A stretch of DNA of 64,000 bases. Origin: Calditrichia bacterium. GTDB lineage: Bacteria; Calditrichota; Calditrichia; RBG-13-44-9; J075. The notes beneath the pieces are model-generated. The model ran no database searches and had not been told where the DNA came from. It saw nothing but the letters and a program-made list of their open reading frames with translations. The translations under genes and the position numbers were made by a program. Position 1 is the first letter of the stretch; every line of letters begins with the position of its first letter. Where the stretch lies: contig JANQRS010000051.1 of NCBI GenBank assembly GCA_028284445.1, positions 124,001 to 188,000 on the forward strand, written 5' to 3'. This document shows positions 35,101 to 43,174 of this stretch, piece by piece.

Positions 35101-35676
35101 AATCGACGGCTTATAATCTTCGTCGACCAGTGCTGCCGGCGTACCGTCGGCCAGGTAAGACTCACCAAACATCGGCAGCTTTGAATTAAAGATACCATTG
35201 TTGTAAGTACCAGCCGTCGGAATCATGGCGCTGTGGGCCATTGAGCTCTTCAGCATCTTTTCCAGAATGCCCTGGTGACAGGTGCCGCAGGTCTGATCCG
35301 CAATCCGGAAATCACCGGGATTGATAAAACGGATAAACTCCGGAGATTCATGGTTAATGGCAGCATAGGCCAGCGGCGGATTGGCAGAAGAACTAAAAAC
35401 GTCTTTCTGGCGCGGCAGTATGTGTGCCTTATCCTTTTCAAATTCTGCCCCGTTTCCACCATGGCAACCAACGCAGGTTAACCCAATTTCGCTGTCGCCG
35501 TCGGCGTGCATCGATTCAGTTCCGGCATGACATTGCATACAGGAACGCGAGTCAATCGTCACATCTGTCTTGGGCTTCTGGGCATATAACAGGCCACAGA
35601 AAAGCCACAAGACCAGCAACAGCCCGATACCGGGACTCCCTGGTTTGGCAGACAATTGTATTAATCGCCCATTCAT
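32137..35676 (-). CDS. Decahaem c-type cytochrome fused to LVIVD-type beta-propeller
   Basis: An exported 1179-residue protein. A hydrophobic signal segment at about 14-32 precedes ten CXXCH motifs (CMQCH, CVGCH, CGTCH, CTSCH, CMTCH, CIDCH, CQDCH, CYTCH, CYGCH, CTDCH) spread over residues 41-745. From about 760 to 1110 seven repeats such as YVFVADGPGGLKVYD, YAFITDREGLKVIDI and YLYVSAGREGIAIVDI form an LVIVD-like propeller. Electron transfer at the periplasmic or outer face is expected; the propeller may bind a partner or the cell surface. AAGGA is 7 nt before the ATG. It is the largest cytochrome of the 31-47 kb locus. Confidence 0.93.
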   Translation of the reverse strand: MNGRLIQLSAKPGSPGIGLLLVLWLFCGLLYAQKPKTDVTIDSRSCMQCHAGTESMHADGDSEIGLTCVGCHGGNGAEFEKDKAHILPRQKDVFSSSANPPLAYAAINHESPEFIRFINPGDFRIADQTCGTCHQGILEKMLKSSMAHSAMIPTAGTYNNGIFNSKLPMFGESYLADGTPAALVDEDYKPSIKGKDTRLPSLMPFPDFASIPATDAFRVLERGNNDAGARGPGTDFHVAGGGIVLNKTRLNDPTLWFMGTNQTGGDYRSSGCTSCHVSYANDRDPNISGPEIAEFYANGGEDGHSGSADQNIPHNEPGHPIAHKMTTRVPVSQCMTCHHHQGNGALGNYIGSMWWDQESDAAKIFGKGASRDKYVSEERRKLLTKGNKIYDEIQLEDAHGHSWNYRKVYSMDRKGNLLDAEGKIVSHDDPKKFEKAVHLKDIHFEKGMHCIDCHTQQDIHGDGNIWGAMSDAVEIRCQDCHGDAKARATLVTTGVAATGDNNLLDRLSGPRTSFGKRQFEVVKGKLIQRSKMDKDLQWEIPQLYGEADVTADDYNAKAVRAHTMQKDGYTWGHEPEDLSMLAHSPDKMECYTCHSSWNTQCYGCHLSAEVNRKWKGLHYDGGDTRAEVHYNPQVLRSDAYMIGTNATTKGNKYSPIRSASAVTVTVRDRGRNAVVHQQPTIAASGHSGFAVSPNIPHTVRTRETKTCTDCHISEKNDNNAWLAATYGFGTNYVNFVGEYAYIATGKKGFQAVKVTDGWEPQPVIGSNFHNILHPDEYKDHLDNKRKLKTAYGADSKNARSIATRGEYVFVADGPGGLKVYDRANVHNKAKAQRIVEAVNSRFGENSGVDTKDATCVALPTTVPMNGDREQPPENQEEPVEDIFRYAYVSDREEGLIIVNVHTFHDHDPQNNKLKRAATYNPGGKLTGAVKIRIAGNYVYIMTENNGFHVVDVKDPLAPRWVTSIDEGINGGRSLAIQFRYAFITDREGLKVIDITAPAAPKLVEDATIVFPDARDVYPMRTYLYVSAGREGIAIVDIEIADKPRLLTKYNANGEMNDVYSMTTGAVNASNFAFVADGKNGLKVLKLLGPPDTDGHLGFSPKPSPRLIATYKTNGPAYAISDGMRRDRAIDESGNQISVGGRLGSRPLTGEQIENLTHRNGEVFKVSDDPSPQTTQASNK

Positions 35677-35992
35677 TTCGTATTCCTTTTTAGTTACTGT
35701 CTCGAATTCACAAGTTTACTGATAGTTGATAGTTCATAGTTGTTCGTCATCTCGCTACGCTCGTGTCAGAGGCTTCGCGCCGTCAGCTCACTAGGTTCGC
35801 GTCAATTTTCAATCTTTCATTTTCTTTTCGCGTCGACGGCCAACCGCCAACGGTTTTTCGTTCTTCATTCTTCAATTGTCTCTTCACTTCTTCCCCGGGT
35901 AGAAAAACAAACCCGGGGCTGGTCTAAATCATCCCGCAAGCGGGATTCTCAGGGCGAAAAGAAAATTTTCAATTTTCAATCTTCAATCTTCC
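35677..35992. other. 316-bp gene-free stretch with heptamer repeats and element C2
   Basis: It contains TGATAGT-type heptamers (35720-35740), degenerate CATTCTT/CAATTTT units around 35808-35880, the reverse-oriented two-hairpin element C2, and CAATCTT heptamers up to 35990. It splits the locus between the porin-like gene and the decahaem gene, which therefore may have separate promoters. Confidence 0.65.
35893..35965 (-). repeat. Two-hairpin repeat element, copy C2 (reverse orientation)
   Basis: On the minus strand it reads ATTTTCTTTTC...AATCCCGCTTGCGGGATGAT...then the CCCCGGG/CCCGGGG stem. It matches C1 and C3 over about 70 bp with few changes. CAATCTT heptamers (ATTGAAG on the minus strand) touch its 5' side, as the octamers do for C1 and C3. 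Confidence 0.9.
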
Positions 35993-37504
35993 TTAAAAAA
36001 CCGTCACCAGCGTCAAATTACTGGTAATCACTGTCTGTTCGCTTTCCAGGATGTCAATGCCTGCAGGACGCGGAAAGAAAGCGTTTATCGCCGCTTGAAA
36101 AACGAGATTTTCGTTAAGGAACAAGCGGTAGTTAATCGCCCCATTGACTTCCATACCGATTTCCGTGTTGTTGGTATTGATGGCAGATTCCGGATTGACA
36201 AACTGCGCATAGTTGAAGTTGGAAGCGAAAAAGAGTTTCGGCGTAAAGACGATATCCAGTCCGGCGTTCAACAAAAGCATACCGGGATTCTCGAAAGCCG
36301 ATGGCCCCTGATTGGACGCAATAAAGCTGTTCGGCTTGCTAAAGGCATTCCCGCCAACGATGAAACTGTTGCCGGCGCCAAAAAGGTTGATATTCTCATT
36401 GATGCTGGCAAAACCGGTTGCCACATCATCATTTGGATTGTTGTCACCGGAGGCAAAAAATGCAGCGGCGCGATAATTCAGATAGTCCAGCGGGTATTCC
36501 ATTTCAACCCCGGCCAGGAAGGCCTGAACGCTTTTCGCTTCGCCACTGGCAACATCCACATCATCTCCAAAGGCAAAGTAGAAAGCAGGGCTGAAGACGT
36601 AGCGTCCCCAATGTCCGGCGCTGGCGATCCCGGCATAGAAAACGTCCAGCTCATTGCCTTCGATCGAGCGGTCGCGGTTATAATGAAATGAGGTAACGCT
36701 GTTGAATCCGGGACGCAGAAAATCTTCCCAGAACCAGTTTCCAAAAGCAACCTGCTGACCAAGCGCATCAAAGGTTAACTGGCCGTTTTCCTTCACACGG
36801 CGATCAACGAAGGCAGCATTCCACTGAACCTGGTTTTTCCAAAGCTCACTAAACAGTGCATAACCGAGGTTGAAATCCTGGAAAATAAGTCCGTTGAAAT
36901 CCGTTTTGAAAAACTGCAAACCATTTCGAGTCGAAACGAAGTCGAAATTGCTGCCGACATCGAAGAGCTTCAGCTCACCAAACAATTCAAGGAAAGCAAT
37001 GTCTTCCAGGTCGTTGCCGTTTCCGCGATTAAAGATGGTCTTTGCTGAACTCTTGATGCTCCAGTCCTTTGGCTTAAAGACCGTTGCGCCTTTGAACAAT
37101 TCCAGCGAGGTCACATTGTCGGTGTTAAACGCTGTCTCGGCACCTTCCTGATTGTTGAAGACAGTCTTCGGTACCAGAACATTTGTGAAGACCAGGAAAT
37201 TGTTGTTTCCAAGAAAGGGGAAATCACCTTTCAATACATTTTGATTGTAGGGATCAAAAATATGTCGTGGATAGACCCCAAGGTCGCTGAGGATATTCCA
37301 GCGGCTGGAGCGACGGACTAGCGAAGCTTTCGAAAATCTTTTATAGGCGCCGTCTCCATCATCCCCGGTTTGATAGACCCGGCGTGGATCGCGAAATGGT
37401 TTGTCATCATCAGCTGCGAGCGGCGCAAAAGTGATTGCCAGTAGACAGATCACCGTCAGTGCTGTCGGGTATGCAAACAATTTGCGCGATTTATTGAACT
37501 GCAT
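35993..37504 (-). CDS. Porin-like outer-membrane beta-barrel protein
   Basis: A 503-residue exported protein with a signal segment (LTVICLLAITFAPLAADDD). From about residue 90 it alternates polar and aromatic residues in strands (FNLGYALFSELWKNQVQWNAAF; YVFSPAFYFAFGDD; YLNYRAAAFFASGD) and ends NLTLVTVF with a terminal Phe, the usual outer-membrane signal. It does not match a barrel family I can name. Being between the 8-haem and 10-haem genes, it is a candidate sheath for an electron conduit like MtrB or PioB, though sequence similarity to those is not evident. The ATG at 37504 is chosen because AAGGAAG overlaps the in-frame GTG at 37513. Confidence 0.75.
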   Translation of the reverse strand: MQFNKSRKLFAYPTALTVICLLAITFAPLAADDDKPFRDPRRVYQTGDDGDGAYKRFSKASLVRRSSRWNILSDLGVYPRHIFDPYNQNVLKGDFPFLGNNNFLVFTNVLVPKTVFNNQEGAETAFNTDNVTSLELFKGATVFKPKDWSIKSSAKTIFNRGNGNDLEDIAFLELFGELKLFDVGSNFDFVSTRNGLQFFKTDFNGLIFQDFNLGYALFSELWKNQVQWNAAFVDRRVKENGQLTFDALGQQVAFGNWFWEDFLRPGFNSVTSFHYNRDRSIEGNELDVFYAGIASAGHWGRYVFSPAFYFAFGDDVDVASGEAKSVQAFLAGVEMEYPLDYLNYRAAAFFASGDNNPNDDVATGFASINENINLFGAGNSFIVGGNAFSKPNSFIASNQGPSAFENPGMLLLNAGLDIVFTPKLFFASNFNYAQFVNPESAINTNNTEIGMEVNGAINYRLFLNENLVFQAAINAFFPRPAGIDILESEQTVITSNLTLVTVF

Positions 37505-37548
37505 TTTGATCACTTCCTTTAGTTATTTGGTTAAATTTTTCGCCTCTT

Positions 37549-37594
37549 CACATCCCCCTGAATCCCCCTTCGAAGGGGGACACAGGGGGATGTG
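37549..37594 (+). repeat. Palindromic repeat family B, copy B2
   Basis: A 46-bp palindrome, CACATCCCCCTGAATCC ... CAGGGGGATGTG with a TTCGAA centre, lying 21 bp after the octahaem gene stop and 45 bp before the porin-like ATG. It matches B1 in the opposite orientation. Confidence 0.85.
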
Positions 37595-37615
37595 ATAGAG
37601 CTAATCTGTTCTACA

Positions 37616-39103
37616 TTAAAATCCAGCGGCCAGACTACTCTCGGAATTATGACACTGAGAGCATTTCTGCGGCCCGGAATTGGTTTCCCGGTGACAGGTC
37701 CGGCAAGTGCCGTGGAAAGCCTTTTTACGGCTGACGACTTCCGTCGCTTCAAACTTGTGGCAGCCACCATCACTACAATTGGTAGGACGAACACCCGGCT
37801 TAGTTGTATGGTGACAGACCTGGCAGACATTTGCCTCATTTTCCACTTCCACATGATTAGCGATGTGCATAAGGTGAGGGAAGAAGACTTCGCCACGTTC
37901 ACCGGTGCGATTCATGATCCAATCCTGAGCAAGCCCCGCCAAATGCGGACTTTCGGAATCGTCCACCTTGGTGGCAGCAATTGCCGGCGCAGGATCTTCT
38001 TTCGGCGGTGGTGGCGTGACTGCTTCACGAATCTCTTCCTCAGTCACTGGCACAGGCTTCACCGGCACAACTTCACGGCTGCCAATAACCGGCATGACTT
38101 CAGGATCTCCTGCGTCGATGGTGAATTCTTTTTCCCAGTGACGAATCGCTTTGGAGAATTCGACCACATTAAACGGCTTGTAGGTCGGACTCAGCTCATT
38201 ATGACAGGAGCGGCAAAGCAAATCACGTTCTTCGAGGTTGCGATACACGCGAAATCCCATCGCTTCCAGTTCAGCATCCGTCACGCCTTCGCGGTAGTGT
38301 TCATTCAGATATTTTCCACCCGGGCCATGACAGGTCTCGCATCCAACACCTTCAGCATCACTATAGTTCGGTCCAAGACGCTTCGGCTCAACGCCATAGG
38401 CCGTCACGTGACATTTCCGACAGCGCCAGTTTGTCACCGGATCAATAATCCCACGCTTCTTGGCAAAAGCCTTGGTGTAGTCCCGCTTCAATGTTTCAAA
38501 TGCGGAGGAATGGAAGTGATCGCGCCACACGCCATATGGGCCTTTCGAGAATCCCGCATGCGCATTGCTATGACATGGCACGCAGGAAGAAACACCCAGA
38601 TATTGCGCATCTATATCATCGATTACGGTCGGGGTTTTCGCCCCGCGATATTCATCCAGGCTTACCTGGGTGAATGAGGATTTTACAGCTTGATCGGTGA
38701 TATATCGTGCCGACATCCAGCCTTCAACAAATCCGGCCTCATCCGCTGCCAAATACCAGGTTACCCTGCCGTTCGAGGTTTTTTCTTCATAAATGGTTAC
38801 AGCATCACCCTGGAACACATGCCCGATGATTTCCGATTTTGAGGTCGGTTCACCTCTTACGTTGAGACACATGGCGCTCACGTATGCGGTTTTCAGGATT
38901 GGACGGTCCACAAAGGCCGGTGTTACGGTAACACTATCTGAGTTTTCCGGTAAAAAACCGGTCTTTTCAGGTGTATCAGATTCCGCTGAATCACAATAGG
39001 TTAAGAGGAGCGGAACCATCCCCAGAATGACGGGGATTAGCAAAATTGCAAGCCAACGTGCCATATTCGGTTTCTTGTTATTGTCAGTTACATTCGCAGC
39101 CAT
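37616..39103 (-). CDS. Octahaem c-type cytochrome with N-terminal SH3 domain
   Basis: A 495-residue membrane-anchored cytochrome. One N-terminal helix (about 15-36, ending LLLTYC, possibly a lipobox) is followed by an SH3b domain (about 70-140: SAMCLNVRGEPTSKSEIIGH...WYLAADEAGFVEGWMSARYI) and then seven CXXCH motifs (CVPCH, CRKCH, CETCH, CRSCH, CQVCH, CRTCH, CSQCH) plus one CX4CH (CSDGGCH). The central region resembles the cytochrome c554/c552 group. A likely role is electron relay between inner membrane and outer-membrane conduit. AAGGAAG is 7 nt before the ATG. It ends just before palindrome B2. Confidence 0.92.
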   Translation of the reverse strand: MAANVTDNNKKPNMARWLAILLIPVILGMVPLLLTYCDSAESDTPEKTGFLPENSDSVTVTPAFVDRPILKTAYVSAMCLNVRGEPTSKSEIIGHVFQGDAVTIYEEKTSNGRVTWYLAADEAGFVEGWMSARYITDQAVKSSFTQVSLDEYRGAKTPTVIDDIDAQYLGVSSCVPCHSNAHAGFSKGPYGVWRDHFHSSAFETLKRDYTKAFAKKRGIIDPVTNWRCRKCHVTAYGVEPKRLGPNYSDAEGVGCETCHGPGGKYLNEHYREGVTDAELEAMGFRVYRNLEERDLLCRSCHNELSPTYKPFNVVEFSKAIRHWEKEFTIDAGDPEVMPVIGSREVVPVKPVPVTEEEIREAVTPPPPKEDPAPAIAATKVDDSESPHLAGLAQDWIMNRTGERGEVFFPHLMHIANHVEVENEANVCQVCHHTTKPGVRPTNCSDGGCHKFEATEVVSRKKAFHGTCRTCHRETNSGPQKCSQCHNSESSLAAGF

Positions 39104-39150
39104 TCTCTTACTTCCTTTGTTAATGCTTAATGCGTTTGGTGGTATTTTGC

Positions 39151-40509
39151 TTATGAGACCATGGCCATCGGACCGCTATATTGAGACGGTCCGGGCATCA
39201 CGGTTCTATTGGGCGTCTTCTTTTCAGCATTGCCGAATTGAATTCCCATTTCTTTCAGCATTTTGACCGGCGGAATGCCACCGACCATGATAAAGACAAA
39301 GTCATTCTTCATTTCACGGATGCCCTGTTCAGTCTTCAGAACAACCGACCGCGCCTTCACCTCAAGCAGATTGGAATTGTAAATCGGGACAACCTGTCCG
39401 ATGGCGATGGACTCATTAATTCGCTCTTCATTTTTCTTCTTTATTCGCAGGAATTTCTCCTTCCGGTATGAAATGGCGACGCGATTGCCGGTTTGTTTCC
39501 CGAGCATCATTGCCGCCTGCACGGCACTGTCGCCACCGCCAACGACCAGGATGTTTTGGTTCTGATAATCACCTGCATCCGAAAGGTCGTAACTGACTTT
39601 TTCCATCGTTTCTCCGGGAATATTCAGTTTACGTGGCGTACCGCGGCGGCCAAGCGCCAACACCACGTGGTTCCCGTAGACGCTGGTATTCGCGGATTCA
39701 ACCTTAAAGGCATCATTTTCCCAGCCAATTCGCTTGACCTGCTGATGACTGAGCATGTCCAGCTTGTGCCGTTTGATGCTATCTTGCCACAGTTCCAGCA
39801 GGAACTCCTTCGAGTATTCCGCATCATTGAGACGACCGTAGAGCGGCATGTCAACCGGTTGTACCATCACCATCGCCCGTTTCGCAAACATGCGGATGGA
39901 ACCGCCAATCTCGTACTGCTCAAGGATCTGGGCGGACAGTCCATGCTCCACCGCTGTCAACGCCGCAGACAAGCCTGCCGGACCGGCACCAATGATAATG
40001 ACATCCTTTATCTTCTTGTTACGCGAGCGGCGCTTGGTAGCGGCGATCTTTTCGATCGCTCGCCGACCGCCATTGACGGCATTATGCACCAGCGAAATCC
40101 CGCCCAACTCGCCGGCGACATAAATGCCGGGAATATTGGTCTGCTGATCGTCACCCAACAGCGGGATATCATCGCGAAGGTGAAGATTATGGATGCCTAT
40201 TGAAATAGCGCCCACCGGGCATGCATCTGCACAAGCCCCGTGACCGACACAACGTAATGGATTTAAAAGAGCGGCCTTGCCATATATCATTCCTAACACA
40301 TCTCCTTCCGGGCACACCCGAACACATGAGCCACAGCCGAGACAAAGGTCGTCGTCTACCTGCGGATACTGTGCCATCGGCGCTCCGGCATCAGCATCGT
40401 CCCGCCTTGCGAGGTCGATACGTTGCTGATGCCGGAAGCTGAAGACATTGGTCAGAATGATCAGCAGAGCCACCACAGCGACGCTGCTGTATATCAGAAT
40501 TCCTTCCAT
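39151..40509 (-). CDS. Membrane-anchored ferredoxin/thioredoxin-reductase-like oxidoreductase
   Basis: A 452-residue protein: a membrane helix (5-24), a ferredoxin-like domain (about 52-105) and an FAD/NAD(P)-binding domain (about 165-450). The first cluster is CLGCGSCVRVCP; the second reads CVGHGACADACP, with His in place of the second Cys. FAD binding is at GAGPAGLSAA and NAD(P) binding at VVGGGDSAVQAAM. Similar proteins accompany multihaem cytochromes in Deltaproteobacteria (family knowledge). It could pass electrons from NAD(P)H or ferredoxin to membrane or cytochrome carriers. AAGGAAG is 5 nt before the ATG; the upstream barrel gene ends 14 bp away. Confidence 0.9.
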   Translation of the reverse strand: MEGILIYSSVAVVALLIILTNVFSFRHQQRIDLARRDDADAGAPMAQYPQVDDDLCLGCGSCVRVCPEGDVLGMIYGKAALLNPLRCVGHGACADACPVGAISIGIHNLHLRDDIPLLGDDQQTNIPGIYVAGELGGISLVHNAVNGGRRAIEKIAATKRRSRNKKIKDVIIIGAGPAGLSAALTAVEHGLSAQILEQYEIGGSIRMFAKRAMVMVQPVDMPLYGRLNDAEYSKEFLLELWQDSIKRHKLDMLSHQQVKRIGWENDAFKVESANTSVYGNHVVLALGRRGTPRKLNIPGETMEKVSYDLSDAGDYQNQNILVVGGGDSAVQAAMMLGKQTGNRVAISYRKEKFLRIKKKNEERINESIAIGQVVPIYNSNLLEVKARSVVLKTEQGIREMKNDFVFIMVGGIPPVKMLKEMGIQFGNAEKKTPNRTVMPGPSQYSGPMAMVS

Positions 40510-40523
40510 GATTGCTTCCTTGT

Positions 40524-42131
40524 CTAAAAGATATATCCCACCTCAAATAACATGCGCGGCCCCTGGAGGTCATCGCCGTTAGCTAAGTCTAGCAGGCCGG
40601 CGATGACCAGGCTGCGAAACATTATCCAGGAGGTATTTATTCGAAATACATTATTTGCCCGCGACAGGTCGACGTCGCGGATGGTGTACGCGTATCTCAA
40701 ATAGCTGAGATCAACGCGGTGTCCCTGAACGAATTGCTTCCCGACCTGTATAGTGCCAAGCAGACCATCGGAAAACGGCTCCGAGAATCCGGTGGCAGAG
40801 ACGCCCAGTGAAATGCGGCGGCGCATTAGATTACGGCGACTAACGCCGGCGCTAAAGCTGAAGGTTGCATCGGAAGAAGAAAGATTCCGGGTGCGAAACC
40901 CACCACCTGTATTGACTTCAAGTTGTCCCGGCAATTGCAAAGACAGACTGCCGCGAATGCCGGTGCGCGGCGCTGCGTCAAATAAGAATTCATCGATATC
41001 AATAAATTCGATGGAGTAATAGTTCTGGCGATTGTCAAAGGTTAGCCCGGCGGAAACCGCATCACTAAAGCGATAACGCCCGGCAACGTAGAAATTGGAC
41101 AGCGTAACAGCTTTGCCGGTACGGGCCTGACGCCATTTGCGATTGATATCAACCTCGACGCTTTGAAAAATGCTGAACCGGCTGCCGCGACTGTAAGTAT
41201 TTTGAAAGTAGAGAAACTCGCGGCTAATGGTTTGTCCGCTATATTCCATCACCGCCGCCAGGGTGGTTTCGAAGCGACGAATGCTGACATCGCGCGGTGC
41301 GAAATGCAGGTAAGCGCCATACTTCTGGATATCAGTCTGGAAATTCGAATTGAATAAATTAGGCTGAAATCCAGCCATCACCCCGAGGCGGGTATTGGAT
41401 AACAGGCGCATTTCCACCTGGGCCCCGTCAATATTGCCAAGGCCGCTCAGACGGCGCGTATAGATGCGTCCAAGCTTGTAATTCAGCAGCGACTCGTCAT
41501 CGTGATAATCGAGATAGAGCTCATAAACGCGATTGCGCAATTCCTGCTGCTGGACAGCGTTGGCCAGGTAATCCTGCACCCGCTCGTTATAGCGAACCCG
41601 GGTACGGGCCCGCAAGGTTAATTCCTTACCAAGAATGTGATGCATGCGAAAATTCAGCCGGGTTGAGGTCTGAAAAAAATCCAGCCCGATCTCGGCATTG
41701 TCTTGCAGTTGAAGCAGTTGAACGGAAGCGCTCCCACTGAACCGGGCAAGCGGCTCAGGGGATCGTTTTCCTAAAGGTATTGCCGGCGCTTTCTTTTGGG
41801 TACGTCGTTTGACGTTCTTTTTTTGATTCTCTCCTTCATCCGATTTTACGCGCGCCAGCAGTATTGCCGTATCACCGGGTCGAACCTTCAGGGGAGAGGA
41901 GAGAATCTTGCAGGAGGCAGAGTATCTGGCCACAAAAATCACTTCCAGCCGGGCAACCAGGGTCCTGTTGCGACCAATGACCAGCCGATCTCCTACCTGC
42001 AATCCCTGCTCAGTACCGCCACTGAGATATACATGCTCAGCCGACATGTAATCTACCTGGAAGCGGGTTCTTGACTCCTGAGCGAAGAAGGGTTGAATTA
42101 GGAGCAGAGATATGATCAGATAGCGTTTCAT
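40524..42131 (-). CDS. Outer-membrane beta-barrel protein with small N-terminal domain
   Basis: A 535-residue exported protein (signal MKRYLIISLLLIQPFFAQ). Residues 25-95 form a small beta domain (FQVDYMSAEHVYLSGGTEQGLQVGDRLVIGR) like the flagellar FlgT/SH3-type domains found before barrels. From about 130 on there are many amphipathic strands rich in Arg, Tyr and Phe (LTLRARTRVRYNERVQDY; RRFETTLAAVMEYSGQ), ending LFEVGYIF. It is probably the second barrel of the electron-transfer locus, between the 7-haem gene and the ferredoxin-like oxidoreductase. No named family is recognised. Confidence 0.72.
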   Translation of the reverse strand: MKRYLIISLLLIQPFFAQESRTRFQVDYMSAEHVYLSGGTEQGLQVGDRLVIGRNRTLVARLEVIFVARYSASCKILSSPLKVRPGDTAILLARVKSDEGENQKKNVKRRTQKKAPAIPLGKRSPEPLARFSGSASVQLLQLQDNAEIGLDFFQTSTRLNFRMHHILGKELTLRARTRVRYNERVQDYLANAVQQQELRNRVYELYLDYHDDESLLNYKLGRIYTRRLSGLGNIDGAQVEMRLLSNTRLGVMAGFQPNLFNSNFQTDIQKYGAYLHFAPRDVSIRRFETTLAAVMEYSGQTISREFLYFQNTYSRGSRFSIFQSVEVDINRKWRQARTGKAVTLSNFYVAGRYRFSDAVSAGLTFDNRQNYYSIEFIDIDEFLFDAAPRTGIRGSLSLQLPGQLEVNTGGGFRTRNLSSSDATFSFSAGVSRRNLMRRRISLGVSATGFSEPFSDGLLGTIQVGKQFVQGHRVDLSYLRYAYTIRDVDLSRANNVFRINTSWIMFRSLVIAGLLDLANGDDLQGPRMLFEVGYIF

Positions 42132-42543
42132 GATTTTTGTAGCCAGATGGTTATGGGACGTTTCGACATTCCTTTGTGCGAGGTCGATTTCCTTTACTTA
42201 AAAATTCACTCTCAAAATATCTTCCGGAGCAGGTAAATTCTATAGCGAGGACTGCATATGTCTTGTAGGAGTAACAGGGGAGTTTTGTCGCAGTTTGAAC
42301 TACAAATACATTGAAGCATTGAAGCATTGAAGCATTGAAGATTTATGAACTACGGGGCGCAGTACGCAGTAAGCGGCCAACAGCGGAGCCGTTACAGAAA
42401 ATAGCCACATGTCTGCTGCTGGCGAATTTGGGTAAATGCAGTGCTAATGAAGAGATCATGACTGGTCTAAGCGCCTCGCAAGCCAATTCCTTTCCCAGCC
42501 CACAATGTTTCAATGCTTCGATGTTTCAATGTTTCAATGATCA
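42132..42543. other. 412-bp gene-free stretch with octamer repeats
   Basis: It lies between the 7-haem gene and the barrel gene. It has a short ATTGAAGC array (next entry), the reverse-complement form (CAATGTTTCAATGCTTCGATG, split array at about 42505-42540) and, between them, about 70 bp that look like a diverged copy of 47955-48020 (GCGGAGYCGTT and TGGCGAA blocks). No gene or promoter is recognised. Confidence 0.55.
42310..42341 (+). repeat. Short ATTGAAGC octamer array
   Basis: Three perfect ATTGAAGC units and a fourth variant (ATTGAAGA). The unit is the same as in the 18-unit array at 30833. Confidence 0.9.
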
Positions 42544-43173
42544 TCATTTTCCCGTTCGCGGCAGCTTACTAAAATCGAAGCCCAAACCGCCGAGGTATTC
42601 CCAGCGAATAGAAAGGATGTTGTGGCAAGGCTGGCAGTCGAAGTCGAAGCCTTCGGCGATGTGGTCCGGACGGCTGCTTTGCAGGTAATCTTCAAGATGG
42701 CAGGAAACGCATTCCACCGGCGTCATAACAAACTCATTGCGCTGTTCCTGGATATGGCAGGATTGGCAATCGACCACCGAATGCGCCCCAACGAGGGCAA
42801 ACCCCCGCGTGGCGTGAATTTCCAGAATGTTCTTCTCATTGTGCCAACGCTCCGGTTCGTGACAGCTCTGACAATTGAAGCCAAAATGTCCCTTGTGGGC
42901 ATCATCATGGCAGTCTGCGCAGGCGCTACCAACCTCTGCAAACTTGAGAGATCCGTGACAGTCAATGCACTGGGCATTTCGGTGACGACCAACCAACGGA
43001 AAGCCGGTTTCTTTGTGATTAAACTCCATCGGCTTGCGCAGCTCGTGAAAGGATCGTGGCGTATGACAGTTCTCGCACTCCCATTTTATTTTTCCATGCG
43101 GACTCAGCATCTTACTCTGGCCTACCAGCGCGATGCTCAATAGCAGCATGATCACAACAATTCGATAAAACAT
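42544..43173 (-). CDS. Heptahaem c-type cytochrome
   Basis: A 209-residue exported protein with signal segment MFYRIVVIMLLLSIALVGQ and seven CXXCH motifs: CENCH, CIDCH, CADCH, CQSCH, CQSCH, CVSCH and CQPCH. Spacing of about 20-30 residues and the FPLVGRHRNAQCIDCH and FALVGAHSVVDCQSCH segments are the same F-x-L-x-G-x-H module that builds the 20-haem protein upstream, so they share ancestry. Almost all mass is haem-binding, as in nanowire or shuttle cytochromes. The ATG at 43173 has GGAGG 8 nt upstream and follows the preceding stop by one base; the frame could extend to 43197 but this is less likely. Confidence 0.93.
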   Translation of the reverse strand: MFYRIVVIMLLLSIALVGQSKMLSPHGKIKWECENCHTPRSFHELRKPMEFNHKETGFPLVGRHRNAQCIDCHGSLKFAEVGSACADCHDDAHKGHFGFNCQSCHEPERWHNEKNILEIHATRGFALVGAHSVVDCQSCHIQEQRNEFVMTPVECVSCHLEDYLQSSRPDHIAEGFDFDCQPCHNILSIRWEYLGGLGFDFSKLPRTGK

Positions 43174-43174
43174 A

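Noticed and set aside
33790..35184. 464-codon open frame opposite the decahaem cytochrome
   Set aside because: It is antisense to a gene with ten CXXCH motifs and a signal peptide; its product has no recognisable domains.
37592..38677. 361-codon open frame opposite the octahaem cytochrome
   Set aside because: Antisense shadow of a clearly functional cytochrome gene; repeated His/Thr-rich text comes from reverse-complemented haem motifs.
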